Notes under the pieces: generated by a model
Seen by the model: only the letters and a program-made list of their open reading frames with translations
Told to the model about the DNA's origin: nothing
The model's database searches: none
Position numbers and translations under genes: made by a program
Part shown: piece by piece, positions 50,345 to 63,030 of the stretch
Layout: every line of letters begins with the position of its first letter
How positions within the stretch are numbered: the first letter of the stretch is position 1
Source: Myrica gale
Lineage: Eukaryota; Streptophyta; Magnoliopsida; Fagales; Myricaceae
Length of the DNA stretch: 64,000 nucleotides
Assembly (NCBI GenBank): GCA_963930655.1
Contig: OZ005600.1
Span: 8,621,501-8,685,500, forward strand
Direction of reading: 5' to 3'

Positions 50345-51252
50345 CCCAGATGTATCAGCTCTAGTCAGCGGTTTTGTCAAAGTGGCTTGTTTTTTCATCT
50401 GTTCAGGAGGCAGCACTTAATGTAAGACTCAAAAAACTGGGGAAGAAAGGGGGGGGGGGGGGGGAGAAGCATCAGATGATTGTTTCCCTTCGTGTATATA
50501 TTACAGTTTAGTCTGCACGTTTTTAGGCTGGTGGCTTTTTGTTTGGCATCAAAGTCCTGAACATGGGAGGCATATATAACGCAAGAAAGTAGAGAGAGAT
50601 TCCAAAACGAAGGAAGATTCATCTTATAACGGCGCCTTTTTTTTGGAAATACTGAAGATACGGGAGACGTTCCTTACCTCGAAATCTTACCCTATATTCG
50701 TATTAGTTTTGACTGACGAGGAGTTTTTATGATTTTCTACTTAAATTCTATGGTGCAATTTTGAGAGGAAGACATAACAAATAAATTTTATTACAAAGTT
50801 TATGATGTCCAAACCTTTACACGAACAGTATGAAATGATAAATGATGTACGGTTAATCGTTGAATCCTGATCCAGTTTTGACATCAAAACACAAAGATGT
50901 TGAAAATAGTACAAAGAATCTCCTTACAGCGTACTGTTCCTCGAGTCACTTGGTGGCTGGACTGGGATTTTTTCAGATATGTTTGGATAGGGGCCCAAAA
51001 AGTAGGCCCAATTAGAACTGGGCCATTAGTATCGAAACAAAAAAATTAAGAAAAAACAAATAGGCCCGGTTGGTTCATCAACGGTCCGTGAATGTTGAAC
51101 AAAGGAAAACCGGGTTATTTTGTCAGTGCTAGTCCAGACTCCAGACCACTGCAAAGACGCTACTGGTTCAGTTTTCCTTCTCATCCTCAGTCCTCCCCCT
51201 GCATTTTTAGGGCTCCGTTTTTCCTGCGTCTCTGTACTATGCCATCTAACCC
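50345..51252. other. DUF3727 3' flank and glucosidase II alpha promoter
   Basis: Contains a run of about 15 G near 50449 and an AT-rich middle. The region 51110-51252 should be the leader of the next gene. No separate gene was seen. Confidence 0.45.
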
Positions 51253-54200
51253 ATGAAGACCCAAATGAGAAGCCTCAATCTCCTTTTCTTCCTCCTCTTG
51301 GGTCTTCACCTCAGCTCAGTCCTTTCCTGGAAGAAAGACGAGTTCAGAAACTGCAACCAGACCCCTTTCTGCAAGCGCGCCAGGGCCCGCAAGCCCGGGT
51401 CCTGCTCCCTCATTGCTCGTGACGTCACGATCTCCGACGGTGACCTCGTTGCCAAGCTACTCCCTAAGAATCCAGCGAATGAGGAGGACCGAGATGAGAT
51501 CAAGCCGTTGATTCTCACTCTCTCTGTCTATCACGACGGGATCCTACGCCTAAAGATCGACGAGGACCCCTCCCTGGGGCCACCCAAGAAGCGCTTCGAG
51601 GTACCCGATGTTATCATCCCCGAATTCTCGAGCAAGAAGCTCTGGCTCCACAGGCTATCGACGGAGACGATTAACGGCGATGCGGTGCCTTCGTCGGTCG
51701 TCTACCTATCGAACGGCTACGAGGCGGTTCTCCGTCACGATCCGTTTGAGGTTTACGTCCGCGAGAAGGGCAGCGGTCATCGCGTCATTTCCCTGAATTC
51801 CCATGGCTTGTTTGATTTCGAGCAATTGAAAACGAAGGGAGAAGGTGAGGATTGGGAAGAGAGGTTTAGGGGGCACACGGATAGGAGGCCGTACGGCCCG
51901 CAGTCGATAAGCTTCGACGTGTCGTTTTACAGCGCTGACTTTGTGTACGGGATTCCGGAGCACGCTACGAGCCTCTCTCTGAAGCCCACCAGAGGCCCCG
52001 GCGTGGAGGATTCCGAACCCTATCGGTTGTTTAACTTAGATGTGTTCGAGTACATTCACGATTCGCCTTTCGGGCTTTACGGGTCGATTCCGTTCATGAT
52101 TTCGCACGGGAAGTCACTTGGAACTACCGGGTTTTTCTGGTTGAATGCGGCTGAAATGCAGATTGATGTGATGGGGGCAGGGTGGGATGCAGAATCAGGG
52201 ATTTCGCTGCCGTCGGAGAAGAGTAGGATCGATACATTTTGGATGAGCGAGGCCGGGATTGTGGACGCCTTCTTTTTTGTTGGTCCAGGGCCCAAGGATG
52301 TTGTTAGACAGTATACAAGTGTGACTGGCCTGCCCCCGATGCCACAGCTGTTTGCCACAGCATATCACCAATGTAGATGGAACTACAGGGATGAGGAGGA
52401 TGTTGATCATGTGGATTCCAAGTTTGATGAGCACGACATTCCGTACGACGTGTTGTGGCTCGATATCGAGCACACGGATGGGAAGAGGTATTTCACATGG
52501 GACAAGATGCTATTCCCGCATCCAGAGGAGATGCAGAGGAAGTTGGCAGCCAAAGGGAGGCATATGGTTACGATTGTGGATCCTCATATTAAGAGGGACG
52601 AGTCTTATCACGTGCACAAGGAGGCAACACAGAAGGGGTATTATGTGAAGGATGCGAATGGGAATGATTTTGATGGATGGTGCTGGCCTGGTTCTTCGTC
52701 GTATCTAGATATGTTGAGTCCAGAGATAAGGTCATGGTGGGCTGACAGGTTCTCTTTTGAAAATTATGTTGGCACAACTCCTTCACTCTATATCTGGAAT
52801 GACATGAATGAGCCTTCTGTTTTTAATGGTCCAGAGGTACGTTACTTTACTTCTGTTTCTTTCTTGTCTATGCTTTTGTGGAATTTGACAAGATAATAGC
52901 TAGCTTGCGGACACGTCTCAATATTCCAACAGTTATTGTACGAGGTTAATTAAATCCTTGAGATTGAATTCGATCATTCTCGATTAATGAAATGCAAAAT
53001 AACAAGTATACTTTGGGTTAGTGTGACGGAACAAGCAACTAGTCATGCTTGTCTGCTTAAATTTAGATCACCTGTATAAGTACTATTTATTCCTTCCCTT
53101 GACATCTCGGTGCGCGCGCTTGCATGTCTGTATGAAATATCTGATAGTGGAACGACTGAATGAAATATCTGACCATGTGATGCAGACATATGCAAGGGTT
53201 CCTCGTAGTTTCCCATTTATCCTTGTTTAGATAATAGAGATTGTTTCAGTCATTTATGCATCACAGGGTTGGATTTTATTGAACTGGGTTTATTGAATGG
53301 GAGACTTATCGGATTAAACCTTAATTATTAATCAGCTTTACTAGTCAGTCATTCAAAAACGGAACTGAATCCATTAATCAATATGGGGTAGAATGCCATT
53401 TTGAGTTGGTATATAGAACTTTTGTCTCATTACAGTTGAAATAGCTGGGGTTTTTCTTCAGCACTACTAGAACCTAAGATGTAGAGGAAGCTCATCTGGA
53501 ATGAGTATTAGGTGGTGATTATCTATTGCAATTTAATTGGTTGGAGGTGAAATCGCATTTTACTTTTCTGGGTCTTCTCCTATTACATTTCGTTGTAAGA
53601 TTTAGAATGCTGCGGACATATATTAATTTGTGAGTCCTCCTATCTCAGGCTTGTCCAAGTCAGTGCATTTCTAGCAGTTGGACAAGTAAGATAATTATAT
53701 GTGTTTACGCATCTTGGACTCCTGCTGGGTTCATGTTTTGCATATGTTGATGTTCCTTTTTTGTTTTCAATTACTGCTTGGAAACCTAAAGGTGCTGAAT
53801 TCACGTGTGTTGTATTAACAACTGAAAATTTTGGTGGATGTTGAGAGTAGTCAAAGTTGCAGTGAGGAAAAATATGTTGAGAAAGTTACGGATGTTGATT
53901 ACCTGTAACCTCCCCAATAAAAGTAAGATTTATCTGTCCATCGTACATGTTGTATGTGGAACGCATTACCCTTTGATTGATCCTATTTACTCCTCCATGC
54001 CTTCCAGTAATTTGTTACTAGTACATGGTGCACTTGTATAGGGTTTAGGGAAGTGCTTAGAACGGGGAATTGCATGCTAAAACTTTTGAACTCCCTTACT
54101 TCGCCATGTTCGGACCTATTTACTCCACCATACCTTCCAGTAATGTGTTACTAGTACATGATGCACTTGTATAGGGTTTAGGGAAGTGCTTAGAATGAAG

Positions 54201-57200
54201 AATTGCATGCTAAAACTTTTGAACTCCCTTACTTTGCCATGTTCGGAAGTAATACACCACCAGTAAATGTGCATTTCCAGTTTCGAGTTAATGTTTTGGT
54301 TCTGAGAGGTCTTTGCAAAGTCAATTTTTGGCGGCCTTTTGAGGCCTACAGAAGCAATAGTTTTCAAATTCAAATACACGTGTTTTAGTTGTGATCATTT
54401 TTTTTTGGTTTAAATAGAGGGATTAGATAAACTGTGGGATGCTTGTTTCTGGTTGCTAGTTATAGTAACAAGCAAGATGTTGTGGAGCTTGAAGGGCAAT
54501 GTAGGAGAGAATTTGCATTTAAAATTTGCTATATTATGTAAAATCTATCACTCTGTTTGTTCCAAAATAGATTAATATTTCCTTTCTAGACTGCCACAGA
54601 ACATATGAGAGATGAAAAAAGGAAAGCAGTTATCCGGTAAACTTCGAAGATTACCCTATAATTTTTTTTTTGATGACGAGGAAATTCCCCAAAGCCGGAC
54701 CCTTTTGGCCCAACCCTGAAGTACAAACCCCGGCCCACTGGACCGACCCCACAACCCAGGGAGCAGATAAGTCAAGGGCGATAATGGGGATGTTGGGGCT
54801 CGAACTTGGGACATGTTAGAACCCAAGCCGAAGCCTTACCACCACACCAATTACCCTATAATTTGAATAACCTTCTTTCCTATTTGTAAATTATTTGTTC
54901 AACTTCAAACCTTCCTTTCTTCATCCATGTACGAGCATCTTTCATTAAAATGCGTGTGTTGCAAACTGCTTCTATTCTTGGGGGAAGGGATATCATCGTA
55001 TCATCTTCTTTAAGAGAATCAAATAAAGATTTTTCTTTCCAAAGATGAATTGTGCCACTCATAAGAAGTAGAGCCTGTTCCACATGTTTTTTAGATTGTC
55101 ATTACTTCTGTAATAGGGAATTGACATTTATGACGGAAGAAATTACAGTATTCGGGGGTGAGAAATTAAAGTTTTCAACTTCCGTTGGCATTGAAGATGA
55201 ATAGTCTTAAAAAAGTTTTGGTCTTTAGGGGACATTTTATAGAAGGGAACCCAGAAATAGAAGATAGGATAACACTGCAGGCTGATTAGGGAAAAATATT
55301 AAAAAAATATGTATGAATGTGGGACATATCTATTACTAGTCAGGAATGACGTTTGGGAAGTATATGACTTAAGAAAATTTGCTTCCTCAAATGATATGAC
55401 ATAATGCCTCACTATCTGTTATGATCAGCTCACAATGCCGAGAGATTCTCTACATTATGGAGGCGTTGAAAACCGGGAGCTACATAATGCCTATGGCTAC
55501 TACTTCCACATGGCAACAGCTGATGGGCTTGTAAAACGTGGAGAAGGGAAGGATAGGCCTTTTGTTCTGTCAAGAGCATTTTTTGCTGGAAGTCAAAGGT
55601 ATGGAGCAGTTTGGACAGGAGATAATTCAGCAGAATGGGATCATCTCAGGGTTTCAGTCCCAATGATTTTGACACTTGGTCTTACTGGGATGTCATTCTC
55701 TGGTAAGTGTTATCTACCTGTCTGAAGAAACTCTATTGGCTTTTGCTTAAATGCCACCTCCTCACCTGTTAGAGCTACGTGCAAAGAGAGGTCATGGAGT
55801 TCAGATCCACTGGGTGTGTTTTATTCACATAATAAATTGTGGGGAAAAACATTACAGATGTTGATAGTCAATATGCTTCTCTGCAGGTGCAGATGTTGGA
55901 GGGTTTTTTGGCAATCCTGAGCCTGAATTATTAGTTCGCTGGTATCAACTAGGTGCTTTCTATCCTTTCTTTAGAGGCCATGCCCATCAGGACACAAAAA
56001 GACGTGAACCTTGGTTATTTGGGTAGGGTATCCTCTCTGACCAAGCATTCTTCTGATTAGAAAAAAAAAACTTATATGGGAGGAAAGAACTTCCTTCTAT
56101 CTTTTGTTTCACTTGATTCATTGATCTCTGACAAAACAAAATAAGTAAGTTCCACTGTTCAGTGAGAAATGGGAAATTCATAGATGATACTTTTCAAGAG
56201 TTCAAGTAATGCAATTTTCCAACCAAATTAGAGTTAGTGGATACCTTTTTGTAGGTAAATGGTGAGAATCAAAAGTAGGATCCCACCCAGGCCAATAGAC
56301 CTCCTTTTCGACTCTGCCATGATGTCATTGTCTAGTATTCTACACGTCATTATACATTTGTTCTTTTATGAAATTTGCTCCACGAAATTCTACTCGAGTA
56401 ATCCTGATTTGCATTTATGCATTTTTTTACTCTTTATTTGGTGCTCCAGACATTGTAAGCCATAACAGTTCTTTGAGCCAACATGCTTTACATTCTCGGG
56501 GAGAATATAATTTAAATTGAAGATAAATACAGCAGGGAGATATTGGTTTAAGGTAAGGTGTATCTTAGAATGTTTTGTAATAGACAGATGGATCTTTGTG
56601 GACTCTTGGCAATGTTATGCGGGCAAAAATAAGTTGAGTGGACGTTTGTTTATTTTTATTCTAGTATATCTTGTGCAAGTGATTGAGTCAAATAGAGCTC
56701 ATGGAAAGATTTGAAAACGTCATTTCAAACTTATATTCTCACCTTGTATGCAACAGTGTCAGTTCCGACCAGCCTAGTGTATGTTTTTGTTATGATGAAT
56801 CCATTGTCTCTTGCTTCACTGCAGAGAGCGAAATACAGAACTAATCAGAGATGCCATACATGTCCGTTACATGTTGCTGCCATATTTCTACACCTTATTC
56901 AGAGAGGCAAGCACTAGTGGTGTTCCAGTTGTTCGTCCGTTGTGGATGGAATTCCCTTCTGAGGAGGCTACTTTCAGCAATGATGAGGCATTTATGGTTG
57001 GAAACAGTATTCTGGTGCAAGGGATTTATACCGAGGTACTTCTGTGGCCATACATTTTTATTCTTTCATCTTTTGAAAACTATCCTTCTGTTTTATCTCC
57101 TTTCTTCTAATTTTTACTATAGTCTAAAACAAACTATGTATATCTTTTCAGAAAGCTAAACATGCATCCGTGTATTTGCCTGGAAGACAATCTTGGTATG

Positions 57201-58396
57201 ACCTGAGAACTGGAACTTCATACAAGGGAGGAATGACCCACAAACTCCGAATCTCAGAAGACAGTGTTCCTGCCTTCCAAAGGTCTGGGACCATCATACC
57301 AAGGAAAGACCGGTTTCGGCGAAGCTCCACACAGATGGTGAACGATCCATACACTCTGGTATGTATTTGATGCTTATATGACCCATATCTTTCTTCTTGG
57401 TCGGTCCCTGCGCTACCCAGAGTTTGTTATGCTTTCTGGCATGTGACTGATTCCATTCATGTTTTAATATATCTTTATATCGATTTGAGGTGCACGTATA
57501 TATCCTAGCTTCTTAGTTGGTTATTGCTATTTGGAGATAACTGTACATTTAGTATAATAGAGGAAATGCTTTACGTCATTGGTGAAGAAGATTAGTTGTC
57601 TGCTATTCACTTTACAAAAGATATAATTTGAAAGAACGCGAATTCAATTACTGGTATGCTTGTTTTGACATTCTCAATTACACATGTTCAGTAAAAGTCA
57701 TTTTCTGTTGTTTGTTTGAGACATTGAAAACTGAAATTAATTTTTAGGGGCTGTTCGTTTATGCAGTATTCTCAGAACACAAAAATCCTACAACCAAACA
57801 TTATTTCTAACCTCACATAAAAATAACTACTACACGCATACCAATAAAGTTAACATCACCTAAAATTCTCAAAACACAAAAAATCCTCACAACACACCTA
57901 ACTGAACACACTCTTAATGTGGTTGCATCAATTGTCTTTCTGTTAAAATAAACGTTTGTCGGTGATGAACTGATGCCTTTAGTAACATAGCCTACCTGAT
58001 TGCTAATTTATCCTGTATCTACTTTAGGTGATAGCTCTTAATAGCTCCCAAGCAGCGGAAGGTGAACTCTATGTTGATGATGGCAAAAGCTTTGACTTTG
58101 AGCACGGGACCTACATTCATCGCAGATTTGTGTTCTCAGATGGCAAACTGACATCTGTAAACATGGCACCAACTTCCCCAGGTAAATCTCGGTTTTCTTT
58201 GGAAGTTGTTGTTGAGAGGATTATACTGCTAGGACATCCTCACGGGCACAAAAGTGCTCTAATTGAGCCAACAAATCACAAGGTTGACGTTGAACTGGGG
58301 CCGCTTGGGCTTCAGTGGGGAGGCAGTTCTGCTGTTGTAACCATCCGCAAGCCTGGTGTTCTTATTGCAGATGACTGGACGATAAAATTTTTGTAA
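51253..58396 (+). CDS. Glucosidase II alpha subunit (GH31), RSW3/PSL5-like
   Basis: ER-lumen enzyme that trims the two inner glucoses from N-glycans and so controls calnexin/calreticulin folding cycles; Arabidopsis orthologue RSW3/PSL5. Six exons: 51253-52836, 55429-55702, 55887-56022, 56825-57035, 57152-57358 and 58028-58396. Phases close to 926 residues (orthologue about 921). A signal peptide begins [20 protein letters not shown]. The GH31 nucleophile aspartate is in [14 protein letters not shown] and the acid/base aspartate in [26 protein letters not shown] and [16 protein letters not shown] are further conserved sites. No ER-retention signal is visible; the partner beta subunit normally supplies retention. 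Intron 1 (2.6 kb) carries a SINE and a tandem duplication. The gene looks intact. Confidence 0.97.
53982..54247. repeat. 133-bp tandem duplication in glucosidase II intron 1
   Basis: The unit starting CCTATTTACTCC at 53982 is repeated from 54115 with few differences (for example TCCATGCC/ACCATACC, AACGGGG/AATGAAG). Confidence 0.95.
54650..54864 (-). mobile_element. tRNA-derived SINE in glucosidase II intron 1
   Basis: The target duplication ATTACCCTATAATTT lies at 54650-54664 and 54850-54864. Between them are about 185 bp with a T-run at the left, that is, a poly-A tail on the minus strand. On the minus strand the head reads TTGGTGTGGTGGTAAGGCTT, with the B-box-like AAGTTCGAGCCCC downstream, both typical of a pol III tRNA-type promoter. 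Confidence 0.9.
57747..57915. mobile_element. MITE-like inverted-repeat element in glucosidase II intron 5
   Basis: GGGGCTGTTCGTTTATGC at the left is imperfectly mirrored by CACAACACACCTAACTGAACAC at the right. Inner arms also match (CACAAAAATCCTAC; CACAAAAAATCCTC). Confidence 0.5.
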
Positions 58397-59199
58397 AAAT
58401 GTCTTCCAGTACACGACTTTTCCCTTGCGGGATGAAAAGTCCCCAATGTTTCTAGCAAGGTCATTGTCATTAGCCAAAGTTGGAGACTTTTGTTTCCATC
58501 ATCTTGAGTGGACATGGAAGAACCTGGAGCTGAGACTTTGGTTATTTTGAAATGCAACTTTAGTTTCATGATACGAATTGAAAAGATCCGGGGTCTACTA
58601 TCTGTTTCTTGACTCTTGTCAACATCCTTTGGGAGCACATAAACAAAAGAACAAGGAGAAAATTTCTTACCCTTTTGTTCCAGGTGTTAAAGAAAACATG
58701 CCCGGATACTGTTCTTACTTTGCACCTAGCAAACATTGCCAGGAAAGTGGGTGGGGACTGCCCCGCAATTCATAGGATGATATCTAACTCTCTTATTTAC
58801 ATCTTGATCCTACTTGATGTGCTTAACAAATATCGTACGTCCACTGACCCAGAAAATAAAAATAAAAATCTAATTTGGGTTTCAATACAAGTTTTTGTAT
58901 GCCTTCTAGCCCTAGGAAAATCAACTGCAATAAATAAGCTTAATGTAAGTATATATTGCTGTATGCATGATGATAGGTCGGAAATGTCTAATTAGGAGAT
59001 CACAGAGATCATAGGATTTAACTTATTACATGTAACCACTGTATAGCAAATTTTAAGATCATAATACCCAGGATTAGTACATTGAATCAAATGTTTAAAG
59101 GACACAGAAATTAGTAACTTCTACTAAAAGAAATTACCTGGAAGCCTCATGGCAAGGTCCTCTTCTCCCCCCTAGCTTTCTTGACCCATTTTCTTGGTT

Positions 59200-59420
59200 G
59201 AGACGAGTTTGAGCTCGGCTCGAATAAGTTCGAACTCGAATTGTATATATATTTTTAATCGAGCTCGAACTCGTTCGAACATGAAAAATTTTAAACGAGC
59301 TAAGTTCGAACACCCCTGTAGAAGTTCGATTCAAGCTCGACTCGAGCTTGAACTTGCATATATGTCTAACAAGCTGAGTTTGAATAGTCAATATTTGGTT
59401 CGACTCGGCTCGCATACAAT
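59200..59420. repeat. Degenerate GAGCTCGAAC-rich repeat
   Basis: Many partly palindromic GAGCTCG and TTCGAAC units in both orientations, such as GAGCTCGGCTCGAATAAG and TTCGATTCAAGCTCGACTCG. Such blocks are dispersed in many plant genomes; the origin here is unresolved. Confidence 0.7.
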
Positions 59421-60188
59421 GCACCGCTTAGTTTATATTTTTTCTTCATGACCTTGCCCTCTTGAGAGTATATATATATACACACACAAGCTACTTTTCC
59501 TTGAAGAAAGAGTTATTATAGGTTTTAAAAATATATGAGTAATATAGTTCTATCATGTCTGTTAATAAAGGTCATAAGTTGCCGAAGTATAATTATCGCA
59601 AGTCATTATAATTATATATTTGACCCAAGTAAGAATATTGTATCTATAAGATATTGGATCAGGTGAAATCGCAACCCATAACGAGCTAATTAAGTTATGT
59701 AGGAAAAGTAACTCAAAAGAAAGTGGATTAATTTGTTCAAAGGAAAGCATGCATCTATTTTTCATGAATTTAATTTCCCTTACCTCTGGGTCATTTCATG
59801 AGACCGAAGTACTGTTGCTGATTAATGGCCAAGATTTATCGGTCCTCTATTCAAGCAAGATGGGTATATTCGGTTGCATTTTTGTGTCGCCGATAGAGTT
59901 TTGGTTGCGGCGAAAATTTTGTTGCCGGTTACAGCGACATATACATATATGCCGGCAAGCAATGCATATTCAACTCAAATAAACTGCAAAAATATATATA
60001 TAACTAGTTATATATGCGTTCTAAGAAAATAAACTGCAAATTTTTAACTTTATTTTAAAATAATATTAATGCAGCATAAGCTCACAAATTAATGTATAAG
60101 GAGATAGAGAGATAGGCCAGGTTTAACTTATTACATTTAACGTCCGGTACTGTAAATTGTAACAAATTTAAGATCATAAACTGAGATC

Positions 60189-60192
<4 letters not shown>

Positions 60193-60240
<48 letters not shown>
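60193..60240. repeat. (AT)n(AC)n microsatellite
   Basis: Long alternating AT run followed by AC units. Confidence 0.93.
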
Positions 60241-60617
60241 GAAGACAAGTACTCCGGGACGTTTAAAGGACATAGAGAAAGTAATTACTCCTCCTAGAAT
60301 CGGCCTCCTAGAAAGTTCCTCTTCTTGCCGGCTCTATTTTTCATAGCTCGTTCTGTCAAATAAGAAGAAACGTGCATTAAAGTTTATGAGTATAGTAGTA
60401 GTTCATGATTATCTAGAATTTTAAGATAGCTAGTATATATATTATCTACTTCTTAAAATTACTTAGCACCTACGTACGTACGTGTTTATAAAAAACTTAG
60501 TGTGAACCTAGTGTGTAAACTATAAACTTAAGATTAGTTTTGGAGTGTATTAATGTGACGTTTAAATAGCAAAATACAAAATTTGTAGTAATTAAATAGA
60601 AGGTGCAAAGAGTATTT

Positions 60618-61115
60618 TCACAAATATATATATATACACGTACCTGCAACAATAAATTTTTTAAAGAACGTCGTCTGCAGAGCAGTAAGACTAGTCAAGG
60701 TGCCTTTTATTGGTCTTCGAAATGGTACATTACCCGCTCGCTCAAGACAAAGCTCCATACAATCCTGAAAACATTCCGTATAATGTTTCTTCCCTATGCA
60801 TTCGATATCGCATTCGGCTTCACACATTTCACGCGGCCCAGAAATTTGAAGATCCAGTGAAGTAAGAGAGATCGTCGGGTTACCATGGGAGATCAGATCA
60901 GGAAGTGGAGCGGGAGAGAGAACGGGAGGGGGATGTGGAGGGAGAGAGGCGGTTGGAGAAGTCATGATGACGACAAGCTGGGGGAGGTTATGATGATCAT
61001 CAGCTTGTTCTAGTGCTACAGCTAATATTGTAATTGGTAGTAATATAATCAGCACCTGCACGGCCAACATTATACGCACATGAAGTCCCCAGCAGCTCAC
61101 AATATTTTCACCCAT
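60618..61115 (-). CDS. Small secreted cysteine-rich protein
   Basis: Not assigned to a named family. From the minus-strand ATG at 61115 the product has a hydrophobic N-terminal segment (MLAVQVLIILLPITILAVAL, residues about 15-34), a proline-rich stretch (LPPHPPPVLSPAPLPDL), then a cysteine module CEAECDIECIGKKHYTEC followed by FQDCMELC, spaced C-x3-C-x3-C-x8-C-x3-C-x3-C. The C-x3-C pairs recall thionin-like or alpha-hairpinin peptides, but that is inference. The frame stays open to 60618, though CAG/GTACGTG at about 60644 could be a splice donor, with a further exon not identified. A TATA box lies about 50 bp upstream. Neighbouring repeats make coding status moderately uncertain. Confidence 0.6.
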   Translation of the reverse strand: MGENIVSCWGLHVRIMLAVQVLIILLPITILAVALEQADDHHNLPQLVVIMTSPTASLPPHPPPVLSPAPLPDLISHGNPTISLTSLDLQISGPREMCEAECDIECIGKKHYTECFQDCMELCLERAGNVPFRRPIKGTLTSLTALQTTFFKKFIVAGTCIYIYL

Positions 61116-61132
61116 ACCAGCTTGCCTTTGTC

Positions 61133-61163
<31 letters not shown>

Positions 61164-61164
<1 letters not shown>

Positions 61165-61176
61165 TTTTTATATAAT
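61164..61176 (-). promoter_or_regulatory. Putative TATA box of the cysteine-rich gene
   Basis: TTATATAAAAAAC on the minus strand, about 50-60 bp before the ATG at 61115. Confidence 0.5.
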
Positions 61177-61198
61177 ACTGATCTTAATTTGGAGAAGG

Positions 61199-61465
61199 GC
61201 TATGTTTGTTTCAAAACCAAGGTTTTGAGAATGTTTTTTTATTTTAAAAAATATTTTCTAATCCAAACATTATTTTTCCAGATAAAAAAATATTTCAATC
61301 TTCAAGAAAATTTTCTAGCGAATTAATAACCTCAATTTCTTTGAAAAATAACATAAAAACTACCTTAAAAAATTTTTATTTTCAAACATACTTTTTTACT
61401 CTCACATTAACCAAGAGAATAATTAATTTTTTTTTTAAAAAAAATTCTTTTCAAACATCTTTCTT
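61199..61465. mobile_element. MITE-like inverted-repeat element
   Basis: GCTATGTTTGTTTCAAAACC at the left is imperfectly mirrored by AATTCTTTTCAAACATC at the right; the interior is AT-rich. Confidence 0.45.
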
Positions 61466-62084
61466 ATGATGTGCCCCACGGCCAATATCACTTAATTTTT
61501 ATTTTTATTTTGTTTACATAAGGTTTTCCTTTAAGGAAAGAGTTATTGTGGGTTTTAAATTTACTAACGTGTGGTTCTATCAATCATGGCTGTTAACTAA
61601 GGTCATAAATATTTAAAGCAACTTATATGATTAAGACTTTTAATTAATTCCAGTTGTAATTAGTGATATAATTTCTGTTAAGATTACCAATCAGGTACGT
61701 ACAATATTTTAATATAGTAGAGAGGGTATAATTAACTCGCCACATCATGATCATGCTGCATAAAATTACTTATTTATACTTGACGCAATATATATATATA
61801 AGAATATTTTATCTATAAGCGGAAGATGAAAAGACTATTGGATCAGGTGAAATTGCAACCCTTACTGTAGCCAAAGTTACATATTAAAGTAACTCTTCAA
61901 AAGAACATGTCTTTACCAATGAGGATAAAGAAATGGATTTCTTAGTCCAAGGAAAGTATTTTTTTTCAATGATTTTTGCAAATAAAACGAAAAGGAGTAT
62001 ATATATATTTTCAAATTAATGATGAATTATGAGCTTTTGAAGACCATGTGAAGATTTAGAAAAAAAAAAAACAGCAGACGCATG

Positions 62085-62303
62085 TCCGGTTAGGTGTTTT
62101 TTTAGGATTTGTATCCTACTTTTATATTTACATGTCAAACATCACAAATACATGTATTCTAATACAACATTATTACTTTTTTTTACAAACATCAATTATT
62201 TTTAACAACTTATGCATGCATGCCAATACAACTTTAACATCACCTAAATAATCACAATTTTATCAGAATCCTACAAATTTCTTTCAAATGAGCATCACCT
62301 TAA
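62085..62303. mobile_element. MITE-like inverted-repeat element
   Basis: TTAGGTGTTTTTTTAGGATT at the left pairs loosely with AATCCTACAAATTTCTTTC and GCATCACCTTAA at the right. It shares inner words with the element at 57747-57915. Confidence 0.45.
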
Positions 62304-62699
62304 GTGAAGTTTAGGTATTTGGCCTAGGAAAAAACCAACTTATAACTTCCACCGACACAAGAGCCAAATTATGATCAATAATATTGGGTCGAAAGGCCAT
62401 TCATATGTAAAATTAGAAGGTTAAGTTTTCAATATTATGTGCTTCTAAATTTAAATTTTCATGGAATCAATGTCAAAGGCTACATAATTTTTCAAATTTA
62501 CATGAAATCGAGGTTTTTTTTTAAAAAAAATTCTTACAACAGCCCAAGACTGTCTATTTTTCATCGATATTATCACCATCTTTCTAGTTGCTGCATATAT
62601 TGCAGGTAGTCTATAGAATTTCTATTTAATCAAAGCAAAATAAAAATTATTTAATGAAAATTATTTAGTACCGGCCGGAGTTATATATATGACTAAATT

Positions 62700-63030
62700 A
62701 CTAGTATAGTCCTTATGGTATTCACTTTTAACAAATCAGTCATTGAGATATAACTTTGAATGAATTGGTGCTTGTGGTACATTTTTTAGATATATATCTT
62801 TTCGTTTAACAAAAGTTATCCCACTAACGGGAACGGGGTCCGAGATAGGTTATCTAATCCCAAAAATAGATATCTCGACTCTGAACTCATATTGGTCTTC
62901 CGTTAGTCGAGTAACTTTTTGTGGACAAAAAGATTAATGTTTGAAAAATAAACTACAAGTACTAGCTAATTCAAAGTTGTACCCCATAGACTAATTTGTT
63001 AAAAATAAATACCATAAGATTGCATGGGTA
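62700..63030. mobile_element. Fold-back element with arms of about 70 bp
   Basis: The left arm (about 62709-62780: CCTTATGGTATTCACTTTTA, ACAAATCAGTC, AACTTTGAATGAATT) is mirrored by the right arm (about 62950-63024: AATTCAAAGTTGTACCCC, AGACTAATTTGTTAAAAAT, AATACCATAAGA). This is a long imperfect terminal inverted repeat enclosing about 170 bp. Confidence 0.75.

Larger units (their letters stand above)
58397..60617. other. Glucosidase II 3' flank and repeat-rich spacer
   Basis: No gene was recognised. 59200-59420 is a degenerate repeat built of TCGAGCTCGAAC-like units. 60193-60240 is an (AT)n(AC)n microsatellite. The rest is AT-rich. Confidence 0.5.
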
